Shown: in pieces, positions 35,246 to 46,800 of the stretch | Layout of the letters: every line of letters begins with the position of its first letter | Position numbering within the stretch: the stretch's first letter is position 1 | Assembly (NCBI GenBank): GCA_028829895.1 | Contig: CM054179.1 | Span: 68,772,391 to 68,836,390 of the forward strand | DNA from: Sinotaia quadrata | Lineage: Eukaryota; Mollusca; Gastropoda; Architaenioglossa; Viviparidae | Direction: 5' to 3' | DNA length: 64,000 nucleotides | Made by a program: the position numbers and the translations under genes | Notes under the pieces: model-generated | Databases searched by the model: none | What the model saw: only the letters and a program-made list of their open reading frames with translations | Told to the model about the DNA's origin: nothing

Positions 35246-38094
35246 ATGAAATAATGATTGTGGTAGTGACTGTGGTGGGTGGGTGAGAGATTAGGTGTAT
35301 GTGGTTCTAAGATGTAACAGTCAAACACACAAGAGGGATGTACACAAAATAAAGAGAAAGGAAACAGAAAATTGCCATTTTTTTTTTTTTGTGTACACAC
35401 TAAATGGTGGTTTCTAAGGGATAGCTCATTATTTGAATGAAATAATAATGAAAAATAAACTTTCTTTTCTTCAGACATGTAGACACACAAAAGTGGAAAT
35501 TAATTCATAAGAAAACTTTAAGCATTTAAAAAGTACATCCAATATTATTCTTATTTGGTAGCCATACAAATTTTGTGAAGCATTTTCATCAAATAATGAT
35601 CATTATCCATTTAATTATTAATCAATCAATTAATGTTTAGATCTAAAAACTATCCATACAATGTCACTCACAAGAAAAAAAAATAGATTATATGCATTCA
35701 ATAAGAATGCTCAAGTTACAAAGTTCCTAAATTAAATATTCCACATTACTTCATTGTGTTTGGGTGGGATAATAATTAATATTAGATAGAATATTTAATT
35801 AATGGAATAGTTACTGGGGTTTTGTGGAAATTTCAAAAGTCATGAAGTGTTATAGATTGTTGTGCAATATTGAACTAAATATTGGAAAATGTGTGCAAAT
35901 TAGTCTTGTAACTGCCACAGCAATAAACTTGAAATAGATGGAGAAGACAGGCATGAAGAAGGACACTTTCATAAACTGGGCCAGGTGTAGCAGTAAAAAA
36001 ACTGTCACAGCATGGCTACCAATATGAAAGTCTGATAGTGTCTCAAGATGATGGCTCTAAATGGCATGAAATGGTGGTTTGAAGTTCCCCGAAAATAGCC
36101 TGAAATTCCCCCAATATGGCAGCTTAGAATTCACCTATACTAGCTGGAAAAGGCTGCTTTGAAGATGGTTGAAGAACAGTACTGGACTGATGTTATACTA
36201 CAGGAATATACGCATTCGTCTCTACACATTAAGATAAAGATGACAGGAGCCATCTTCTGTGCTGAAGAAATAAATTAGTGCTTTAAATGTTGAGAAAACT
36301 TTAGGTTTTCTATAATTTGGAAAATTGCGTTTAAGTCAGTTTCTATAGACACAGCAACCTGAGTGGCTAGCAAAATCACTTGTCTCCCCAACATGACAGA
36401 ATATAGTTAAGCACATCTAATGTCAGCTGCATGTCATTTTGCTGTTCTCACTTTTTACCACTAAAGCTCACATTGGCAATTTTTTGTATCCTACAGGGAA
36501 AAAGTGTAGTCAACTCTCTGGTTTAAGGTCTTGTGACAATCTGTCAAAATCCCCAATTTGTTCAAAGATTGAATGCCAGGATTTTTTAAAATAATTTCAT
36601 CAGCCATAATGAAAAAATAGTTTGAATTAAGGAGTCATATTTATTTTTTTTCAAAAAATAGTTTTAATCTTATGTCATACTGTTTCAAACAATAAGTTCT
36701 CTGTTTACATGAGTTTTTGTTTATGTGAATTAAACAATTAATTTGAATTAATTACACAACCTACATTTAGGCATTTTTGCTTTATCTGTATAATAAACTC
36801 AAAGCTGCATGGCCCAAGATGTTGACCTGGAAGCAAGATTATGACTCATCTTTCAAGTGATGGCTTGTTTTCAGTCTCTCAGTCATGTTGTACAGACACT
36901 GAGCTAACTGCTTCAATATCGTGATATGTATGTAGTACATACTTCAAAAAATGTGTACCATTTGAATGACGTTTGTTTAAGCAAAGGTCTCAAATAGCAT
37001 ATATCAAATAAACAGGATACTCACTGATTTTTTTTTTTTTTAAGTGCACACACACACACACACATCTGCTATATAACAGCAACACACATATCTGGTATAT
37101 AAAGCAACAACATATCCTGCTTTAATTTATCTAGGCCATTAAGTAAAAGTTAAAATGACAATGTACTGTCCTTGAACTTTTATACTATTGTCTAGCATAT
37201 GATATATGAAATGCTACTTTGTAATTATTATTGCCACATATTTTTATTCTTATAAAATGAAATAATACTGCAGGCCAGTCAGTGCATTTCATTTTAAATA
37301 CTGGTTACTAACAAAATAAGAGCTTAAACCAGAAAACCCATTTAAAACTGACTATGATCTGGTGATGCCAAAAAACTGTAGTAAAAGAAAAATAAATTAT
37401 AGTTAGAAAAATATTTTCTGAGACATCACATTTATGCACTCCCTATCAGTATGTCATATATGGATGATCCCAAAGAAAAATATTCACCAATTTTCTTTAC
37501 AGTATTAAAATAATGATTATTTCAAACCTGAGTATTTGAATTTCATTTATTTTTCTATCTGTGTGTGTGCACATGCACATTTTCTGAAAAAGAATCAAGT
37601 TGTAAGGAACTGCTTTACAAATTATAAAGAAAGTTAAGGTAGTCCTGTCATTTACCACCACAACTTTCCAGCTAAAATGGTATGCTCTATTTATACTGTG
37701 GTATGTTAAAACAGAATGAAAAAAAATGGGGTCAACAAACCTAAAAGACTTTGCTTTATTGTTACCATTACGGTGCAAATGTATAAAAAAAAAATAAAAA
37801 AATCACAGTTTCAAAGTTTTCACTAATTCAGAAGTGCTGACTAGCAATTATGAAAACAGTGATGTCAAAATACACCCACACCCACATAGAGAAACCCAAA
37901 TGTTATTACACAAATTAACTATACTTTCCAGTTTCACTTTCATTCAAAACTTTATTTAACTTGACCTAGACTTTTATTTCTGTTCAAATTAAGTGTGCTT
38001 TAATAAGTAATCATCCATATGTTTGAATATCTTATTTAATAGTCACTTGATAGTCACTTATCTCACTGATTACAACTATATTTTTAATTTTAAT
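35246..38094. other. Non-coding AT-rich DNA
   Basis: Contains a T run near 35378-35390, a short AC microsatellite at about 37046-37063 and AT-rich unique DNA. No domain-bearing frame is seen on either strand. Confidence 0.5.
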
Positions 38095-40210
38095 CACTCT
38101 GTCTGAAGTCTGCATGTTCTTCAGCTATGATTTCCTCTGCCTGTGGCTTCAGTCTGTTTAATATGATCTTTAGCATGACTTTGCTTGGGTGGCATATAAG
38201 ACATTGCATGATAGTTCTGACACTGCTGCAAATTGCCTTTTTATCAGGAGCAGTATTATGACTGAGTCCATGATGTTGGCCATTCCCCTGTCTGCCAGAT
38301 CTTACTGCAGATTGTTAGTAAGGCGCTTATCATGGCTTCTCCCCCTTCTTGGACTAATTCTGCAGGGATGTTGTCTATTCCTGCTGCCTTTTCCTTTTTC
38401 ATTGGTTTCACTGCAGTCTCTACTTCTTCTCGGAGGATGGGGTAGTTGTCAGTGTTGGTCACTTGTGGGGTGTTGAGTATGTCTGGATCCCCTGTATCAG
38501 TGTATGCCTATGGATGTATAGGTCTGAGCAGTATTCTGTCCATTTCTTAAGAATGTCTTGGTCTTCCGTAAGACAATTCCCTCCACTATCTTGAATGATG
38601 GAGGAGTGTCCTTGTTTTACACTGGTCAGATCTTTCACCAGTTGGTATGCTTTTGTGCTATTAGTTTTCTTTAGATTATTTTCTATATCTTCTATATGGT
38701 CTTCAATCCACGTCTCCTTTGCCTTTTTCATGCTTTTCTTGATAATCTGATTAATTTCCCTGTATTGTTTTGCTCCTTCTACTTCTGATTTCTTCTTCTT
38801 TAGCTCTCGACGCTTGTTATAAAGATCAAGGATGTCATCTGTAACGTAATGTTTCTTTGCCTATTTGGCTGTTTGGATCAGTGAGGTGTTAAATATGTCA
38901 ATCAATGAGTTTGTGTTCTCTGCACTAAGAAGTAACAGCGGTGCAAATTTTCCTCCTATCTTTACTTGAAAGGATTCCGAAACATCTGGTCTTTTACTAA
39001 GTTTTAGCTTGTCAAGGTTAAACTTGATTCTTGTGGGGCCTTGCTTGCTGACTTTCTTTAGACATAGTCAGAGGGTCATCATCACTAAGTCATGGTCACT
39101 TCCAATGTCTGCTCCTGTGAATCTTCTTGTCTTGACAATGTTTATACTGGTATTGAAACACCTTTTCATCATGATATAATCAATCAGGTTATGGTCTTCT
39201 CCATTTGGGCTATGCCACAACCATCCTCTGGATGTTTTATGTGAACCACGTGTGTTCATCAGCTTCAGATAATTAAAGCTGGCAAATTCCAGGAGCCTTA
39301 AGCCTCTGTCATTTGTCTCTGTATTGCAGTAGCATCCACATATGCCTTTCCAGTTCTCAATGGCATCCTCTCCTATTTTAGCATTCCAGTCTCCTTGTCT
39401 TTCTTTGTGGTCTGGTCCAGGACTTCTTGCAGTTGGTCATAGAAGTCCTCTATTTCTTCATCATCATGGTCCATAGTTGGAGTGTAAACTTGCACAATGG
39501 TGATATTAAGTGGGGTTGCCCTCAAGCATATGGTGAAAAGCCTGCTGGAGATTGGCCAACAATTCATGACAGTGTTCATGATGTCTTTGTGGACAAGAAA
39601 TCTGACACCATATTCATGTTTATTATCTCTGCCACAGTTTATGGCCATCCTGTGATGATGTTTCCCCAAAGTTCTTCCATCGTACTTCACACAGTCCCAG
39701 GACGGTCCAATGGTTATGGTATTTGTTCGTTTCATGTGTCAGTTCCTCTACCTTTCCAGACATTCTTAAAGTTCTGATGTCCCATGTACCAATGCTGATG
39801 TTTCTGGAAAGGAGTTTTGATGGTGATGGTACACCAGTAGCATACTTAACACCTCTATTCTGATGCAAGACAGAAGGCGTAGACCGGGTGATGATTAATC
39901 CGGTATGGTTTGAGGTAAAGTTATCATTCATGTGGTGTCTTGGGTAAATGAACCTGGTGGAGCCCATCCCTCTCCAGGCTGTTGACCATATCAGAAACTC
40001 CACATTACTAGTGGCCCACCTTGATCATGGCACATGGCCGTTGAGTCCTTCTTGAGACTCCTCCACCCTGGGTGGTGACCTCAGTGAGGAAGTTCATACG
40101 CACAATCAGGTACTGTGTCAGCACCCTAACCTTTGGTTATCCAAAACCTAACCTGCAGGGCAGCAGGGAACTTGTGGAGGGTGGGGTCATCTATATCTAT
40201 GTGAACATCT
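38095..40210 (-). mobile_element. Non-LTR retrotransposon remnant (endonuclease + partial RT)
   Basis: Read on the minus strand from 40,003 downward, pieces of one polyprotein appear in order across several frames. The APE-type endonuclease start is at 39,623-39,850 (GTWDIRTL, LGLCEVRWKNFGE). The central endonuclease is at 39,373-39,735 (DKHEYGVRFLVHKD-like text, YTPTMDHDDEEIEDFYDQLQ). GDWNAKIGED follows in a shifted frame near 39,390, then IGSDHDLVMM at 39,068-39,120. The linker is at 38,459-38,800 (KKAKETWIEDHI, KAYQLVKDLTS). The start of reverse transcriptase is at 38,256-38,462 (EKAAGIDNIPAELVQ), and a further piece near 38,110-38,190 reads HPSKVMLKIILNRLKPQA. The RT then stops: the YxDD catalytic region and the 3' end are absent. 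Stops and frameshifts make it dead. It resembles the endonuclease-RT proteins often annotated as craniofacial development protein 2-like in invertebrates; the clade (RTE or a relative) is not settled. Confidence 0.93.
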
Positions 40211-42873
40211 GCCCACTGCCCCTAATGCATTTGATTCCTAAAACAAAAATGAATGTGGTGCCAATGTGTAGAGGGCATGCATGTGATATTTTTCTAGTTT
40301 AAATAAGAATATGTATAAAGTGAATATATACATACAAAATTTATTCCTTGATGATGAGTAAATGAATAGGTCACCAAAAAGGGGGCTTGTTTACCTGAAC
40401 TATTTTTGCATAATAAAAGACCCATCTCAGCTGACAAGGAATTTAATTAATTGATTTGATGTTCCAATATTATCAAATGTCAAGGTTAACAGATTTAATT
40501 TTTACAATAAACATGAATTTTTTTTTATATCCATCCATCAGTCTATCTTTAAGGTACAAGAAAAAAAACTTCTTTTGTTTTCTTATTTATAGCTTTGGAG
40601 TGCTCTACTTTGATCTTGTTTTTATTGATGACAGACAAATTATTTACACTAATGACCTGCAAATCTTTGTCAAAATCTAAATGTGCATCTTCATTTGTAT
40701 GATATTGCTGAAGAATTTATACGCATAACTAGAATGTTACAAATAAGTAGCTTTACTCTAAGAAGGAGCAAAACTAAAACATGCATGGATTACAGCACAT
40801 AATTTTACTTTGAACATTTTAACGTACAGATAGTGGTCTAAAGCTCTTACTTTAAAATTCATGGAATCACGTCATACTGAAATAGTGAAAAGGAAAGAAA
40901 AGCAAGTTGTTTTCAACAATCGTTCTTGAAAAAAACGAATAGTACAAGAATTCATTCTGAAAAGAAGCTCACTATTTGCAACAATCTCAGCACATTAGAT
41001 ACTGGACAAGATAGAACAGTGTCACAAAACAATAAAACTAACAAATTAATTATAAAATAAATAAAAACATGCATTGAATTTGTTTGCAAAAGTTGTAAAT
41101 TAAAGAAAATTTAAAACGCATGTCTGGACAATCAATCCAGTCAAAAATATTAAACTTTTCCAGGGATACAGATTGATGTGCACAAGTAAAATATTTGATA
41201 AAAGTGTACACACTGTTTTGATCAGTTTTACTGTTAACTAGAGTAGTTCTTAAAAGCAAATGTCTACATTTGTAGTTTATATTATAAAATCAAATTGTTG
41301 ATTATTTTGTACTGAAAATTATAATAATTTACATTATTATTATATTGTGATCTGAAATCACTTAGTGGATGTTTAAATTTATGGTCAATGTCTAAGATAA
41401 ATGATTTAATTTTAAATGGCAACAGTATTTGGTCATGAGACTTAGAAAACTTAAATAACACTTTAGCAGTCCATATCTTTTTGCCTATACATAATGGTAG
41501 GGAGTAGTACTAGTAGAAATTAATTGTTCCATGATTTTTATTTGTCTTGCAAAATTTAACAGTTAATCATGTGAACCTGCTGGGCTAATGTGAAGATTAT
41601 TAAACTGGAAAATCACAGATGTAGGGTACAAAGATTCACTCAAAGTAAAACATATTATTTTGTGTGTAGATAGACAGATAGATTTTTTTTAAAATTAAAA
41701 CAATGCTGATTCAATGCTGCAATTATGATCAATGTCAAGGTTAAACAATTTAATCAGTAAGTTTGGAGGTTTAGAAAGCATGGAAAGCTAACAAAGTTCC
41801 TTACCTGGAATTAGATTGAAGAGAATTAATTCAAATTAAGGTGTTCCATGATTTTCATATTAAATAGTGTCTGAGAGTGGCAAAACATTCTTTGGACCCA
41901 CTTATAGTTATACTAAAGAAGGCTTTTGACTGCCAAATCACAATGGTAAAATTAAATGAATGATATAAGTCTACTCATTGTTTACTATGCTGTATAACTA
42001 ACAGTAACACTTTATATGTTTAGTTTTTAGAAATGTACTCATTATAAAATTAAGTTTATTAATGCTACACACTGAAGCATATATCTTCTACTCAAGTCAA
42101 TTATCTTAAGAAGAAGTAAAACTATTCCTACTGGTCACAGAATATCTTCTGAGAACAGACATGTTTATTATTACAGGGGCAATTTATTTTGTCAAATACA
42201 TAATTCTGAATGTGACAATACTGCAGCTTGCAAGTCCAGAAAGTTCTGATGATGGTCATAATTTATGAGATCTATACAAAACAGAGTTATCCATTCCATT
42301 ATTGTTTTATTTAGCACCCACCCACTAGTGCAATCTTGGTACAGAATCTTCATCTCATGGAAATAGTCTTTAAGATGAATCATACAAAATCTGTGGATTT
42401 GACAATGTCAAAGGTATTATATGTTAGTAAAGTAAATGATAATCACTGTACTCTGTAGACATGTAGTTATTTGGGTCTCATTTATTTTTAAAAAGGTGTG
42501 TTGTCCTTTATGTTTGTGTGGCATTTAAAGTTACAAGTATACATGTTAAATATAAGTTTTGATTAAGATAAATATTTCTGGTTAATCCTTTCAAGATTTA
42601 TCTTTTGTTTGAGGGTTAGATTGAAAATCTAGTTGAGGGCTGTATATTTGTAACAAATAAGATATATGCAATTGAAGAAACTAAAAGTACATTTAAAGCA
42701 TTAAAAATTTATAGATGTTCAGTCTCTTAAATAATGTCTATCTCCTTTAAAAGTAACTTGTTAAGTGTGCTGGCAGGTGGCAGGTAGAAGTGGTAATCAT
42801 AAATATGTCACTGGTTTAAATTAATGATATGATTATTATAAATACCATTACATTGAAACCAGAATTTTATCCT
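40211..42873. other. Non-coding AT-rich DNA
   Basis: About 2.7 kb between the retrotransposon and the hairpin. Short open frames have no domain. No tandem array was recognised. Confidence 0.5.
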
Positions 42874-42985
42874 AAGTCTATCAAGTATCATTGTTATCAT
42901 ATTCTTAGACCTAGTAATATTTTTTTCATTTTTAAATGAAAAAATATTACTAGGTCTAAGAAAATGATAACAATGACAGACTCGA
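42874..42985. repeat. Long inverted repeat (fold-back hairpin)
   Basis: Arms at about 42,891-42,931 and 42,934-42,972 pair almost perfectly (TTCTTAGACCTAGTAATATT against AATATTACTAGGTCTAAG), with a loop of only a few bases. Outward the pairing continues less well to AGTCTATC and GACAGACT. It would form a stem of about 40 bp. It is probably a fold-back MITE or the fused ends of a deleted element. Confidence 0.9.
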
Positions 42986-43690
42986 TAAATTCTCAATACA
43001 ATATTTACTCATCGACCATCATAAAATTATTTTTCACGCATTCAACCAAATTTCTGTTTGTTGGCAAATGTGTACGCTCTATAGCTTTGTGTTGATTGAT
43101 ATGAATCTAATGTATAAGCATTTATTATATTACAAATGCCTGATAAACAATACTAGCTACTAACTTTATAATTAGGCATAATAACACTAAATGGGATAGA
43201 TACAATATTGAACCTAGAGTCAAAGTTCAAACTACACAATGTATTTTTATAGATGATATAATACACAGGAGAAAGCAAAAGAGAATTACAAAACGCCCAC
43301 AGTTTAAAAAATAAATAAAATCGTACGTGATATTAATCAGATGCGTAGATCGATTTTAAACGTTTCATTGTGTCACCTAACCCGTCCTAACCAGAGACAC
43401 CTAACAGCAGCTGAAGTTCTACTTCCGGTTTTAAAAGAGTGAGCAGTTTCCGGATATTCCATCAGTCGACCTTACAACATCGTCGTAATCAGGTTTCATT
43501 TGTGTGGAAATCCTCTGAACAGTTGGCAACTATTTATAAACTATATGTACAAAAAATGCTGAAATATGATTTTGGATTCTTGCATATAAAGTCTTAAACG
43601 TGCATCGAAAACATAAAATTTTCATAAAGAAATATTATTTTGCAGTAAAGATAGAAAATTCTACGTACGTCATTGGCTCATTAGCATATT
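42986..43690. other. Upstream flank of the calsyntenin gene
   Basis: Contains a less AT-rich stretch at 43,370-43,500 (CCTAACCCGTCC, CTTCCGGTTTT, TTTCCGGATA). The CTTCCGG words resemble ETS-type sites (GGAA core), a suggestion only. Confidence 0.3.
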
Positions 43691-43692
43691 AT

Positions 43693-43827
43693 TATAAAGT
43701 GTCTGACCAGCCATATTTGTTGTTCTACAGTAGCTGGGAATTATTCAGAAACCTAGCTGTTTGAGGTGGTTTGTGAAGTTATTCTTCGCGAGTTTATTCG
43801 CGTGAGAACACACTAGAGTTTAAAGAA
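43693..43827 (+). promoter_or_regulatory. Possible core promoter and 5' UTR of calsyntenin
   Basis: TATAAAG at 43693-43699 lies about 30 bp before a TTGTTCTACAGT stretch that could be a start site, and 129 bp before the ATG. An in-frame TGA at 43774-43776 precedes the ATG with no other in-frame ATG between. The TATA box is one of many AT-rich words here, so support is moderate at best. Confidence 0.35.
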
Positions 43828-43882
43828 ATGAAGACTATTATTGTATTATTGGCGATTTTTACTATAACGCTTGGGCGATCTG
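43828..43882 (+). CDS. CLSTN: Calsyntenin exon 1 (signal peptide)
   Basis: Encodes residues 1-18 and the first base of codon 19. The peptide MKTIIVLLAIFTITLG is a clean signal sequence. The donor is GTAAGT and the exon ends in phase 1. An in-frame TGA 54 bases upstream of the ATG supports this start. Confidence 0.88.
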
Positions 43883-46800
43883 GTAAGTAGTTTCATGAAA
43901 ATTTTGCTTGCTCTAGTCTATGCAGCTTTCTAAACTATGTAGTATTACTACTACTAGTGTACTAGTTATTTAATGATATTGTATGCTAACACTAGTCATA
44001 TTTTTTCTTAAAAGTCAGTCTCATGATATAGTAGCATACTTTTTCTTGACTAACAGTCACACACACAAAAAGCTTGTAAGTATTTGAAGAATTATATATG
44101 GATAGATAGAATACACTTTCTTTTTAGACCACCTGCTCGGGCTGTGCATTGTTTGTGTTATGTGTGGGGGGTGTGTATGGAATTTGCACCAAATATAGAA
44201 GTTTTGTACTTGAAAATTTTATAAATATTCATTATTTTTATTATTTGTTATTTTATCTTCATTTTTACCAGTGTTACAGTCAATTTTAGATAGTTTTTAA
44301 TTTTACTTGGTGTTAACTGTTATGTTATTGTTAAATATTGCTAAAACTTGGCGATTGCTAATGCTAGTATGCTGAATAGTTTTATACTCTGTACTAATTT
44401 CAGTTTTCACTTTCTTTAAAATGACTTTTTATAACTACCTTTCACACTGAATCTGTCTAGAGTAAATATATTATATAATATATGGCTGCTCATCTCCCTT
44501 CGTTTTTATGTTTTAATTAGTAGGCCCTACATTTTCTTTCTCTTTTTTTAATCATTTGAACCATTATTTACAAATTTGCAAAAGTAATTTAATTTTTTTT
44601 CTTGTTAAGCAGGACATTTTCTGGTTTTAAATATAATATTAAAACAATTGTAAATAGATTTTAAAAAAATTTATTACTATTACTTGTATTAGGCCTGTGT
44701 GTTTACTATTATTTCCATTGATTAGGCAATCAAATATTATTTGTATTTTATAAGTTATTTTTTAAAGACAAAAATATTTTGATTATTAATTCTAGGTTTA
44801 ATTAAAATATTTGTTTCATTCTAACTTTAATAATTATTGCATGGAAATTGGAATAAACAGCACTTTACTAAACAAAACTAAGTCTTTAGCTACCAGCATA
44901 TTAGAGTGTTAGTAGCTCCTCTCCATTTTAATTTAACGATTTAACAAAAATTAATTAATTTCTGAAATATATACATATAGATATATGCAGTAAAAATAAG
45001 TATTTCACCAGAAACAGTTTTCCTTAGATACTAGATAGGCCTTATACTGTTATAGCTGCATATATTTTACTAGATTTTCCTCAAGAAATATTTTCTTTTA
45101 CAATTTTGAATTTTTCAGAGCCCAATGAATATGGTCCAGAAATCCAATCACAGTTTCATGATGAACGTGGACGAGCTGAAATTCATGGTGTAATTCAAGA
45201 GGATGAAAGTGTAGTCACTCTACAGGAATCCCTTATTGCTACTGACAATGACACTGTTGGTGGTGCAGGTAAGTCCGCAATGACTCATTTCCTGTTTGAT
45301 TATTTGGTGTGCATTTTTTTCTGCCTACGCTCAAATGTAGTCATTGTTTATTTCCTATATTATCTTGATTCGCTTAAGTGTGAATATACTCAGAATTAAC
45401 ATTTTTACAAAAATAAAATGAAATAATCTAGTACTAATTAGCTCCTTTAAATAAATAAATAATAGCTATGTGTATTACTATTACACATTATATTTTATAC
45501 TTGTCAAGATTGTGTTTAAATTTTGTCCTTGTTAATTTTAGTATAAATTCTTATTTTAAAAAAAATGTGCCAAGGGTAAAATTAAAAATATATTTAAATG
45601 ATAATTTTGGCTTTTTTTGTGTTTTTAAATTATTAATAATATTCTTTGTAATATATGTCAGCATTTAACTTGTAATTTGTTTTCAGCTTTGTTATTTGCA
45701 ATTGTGTTAGTTTTACATATTACTATTGTTAATATTTTGATTTAAATTTTAAAAAGTCTTTTTAAATGGTTTGTTAAAAAATGTAAAGAAAGTAAATCTA
45801 ATATGTTTCATAAATTAAGTTGTTTTGCTCTAAAAGTAAAAGTGTAATGTGTAAGATGTAATAAACCACTAGCAAATAGTATTTAATAAAATATTTTTTC
45901 TTAAAATTAAGAAATGTTCATGTTTTGAGTTGACAATGTCAAGTTAAAATATTTGGGACTTTGACTCATATGTTTTTTATACATTATGTTTCTCCTTTTG
46001 GAATTCTTATAGTATGATTATTAAGTGGGGAAAAATAATTTATTTTTAACTTAAGTATAATAATTATTAACATTTTGGTGTGATTAACTTAAGCTATTAA
46101 GATACGCAGAATTTGAATGGGCTATTTGGTACAACTAGCATATTAATTCATACTCATTCGTAACATTTAATATGAAATCAAAGATGAAAAATTAGTAAAT
46201 ACAAATAAATATATTCTAATTGAAAAAATAATATTAAAAAATGTCTTTTCAAACTTAAATTATGATTTCTTCATAATTCATATGTTTAGCCTTTGTAAAA
46301 CCCACTCGCAATTTGTGATGGAAAAATGTTTGAGAGCTCAGAAAATAACAAGTTGGCTTTCAGAAAGTGGTATTTTTTCACCACATTATTATGATTTTCT
46401 ATCTACTTTTTAAGAAAATAATTTAGTTACTGGCAATCAATTTGACTAGTATTTCAGTTTAGACATGAGTCGAGATTGCCAAGTACATTAGAATAACAAT
46501 AATAATATACTTATAAGTCTTGAATGCTTGCCAAGTGTGGGTGGGATGGATATTTGGTACAGACATACCCACCCTTTTGGCATATTGTCAATTGTGCATC
46601 TGTGTTGAAGTAACTTAGCAATATTGAATCAGTTCAGATTCAGAAGTAGGCTATGAGAGTATGAAGTCGGTGGAAATGTCCCAACTCCATCTTCAAATGT
46701 TATGGCTCTTGAGGCTAAGGAAGATCCATGTTTGAACATGAGGTTTTTAAAAAAATTGAAATAACATAGGGCAGTTGTTTATTATTATTTTCGTAAATTT

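Noticed and set aside
39427..39777. 116-codon plus-strand frame over the retrotransposon
   Set aside because: It is antisense to clear endonuclease text on the minus strand.
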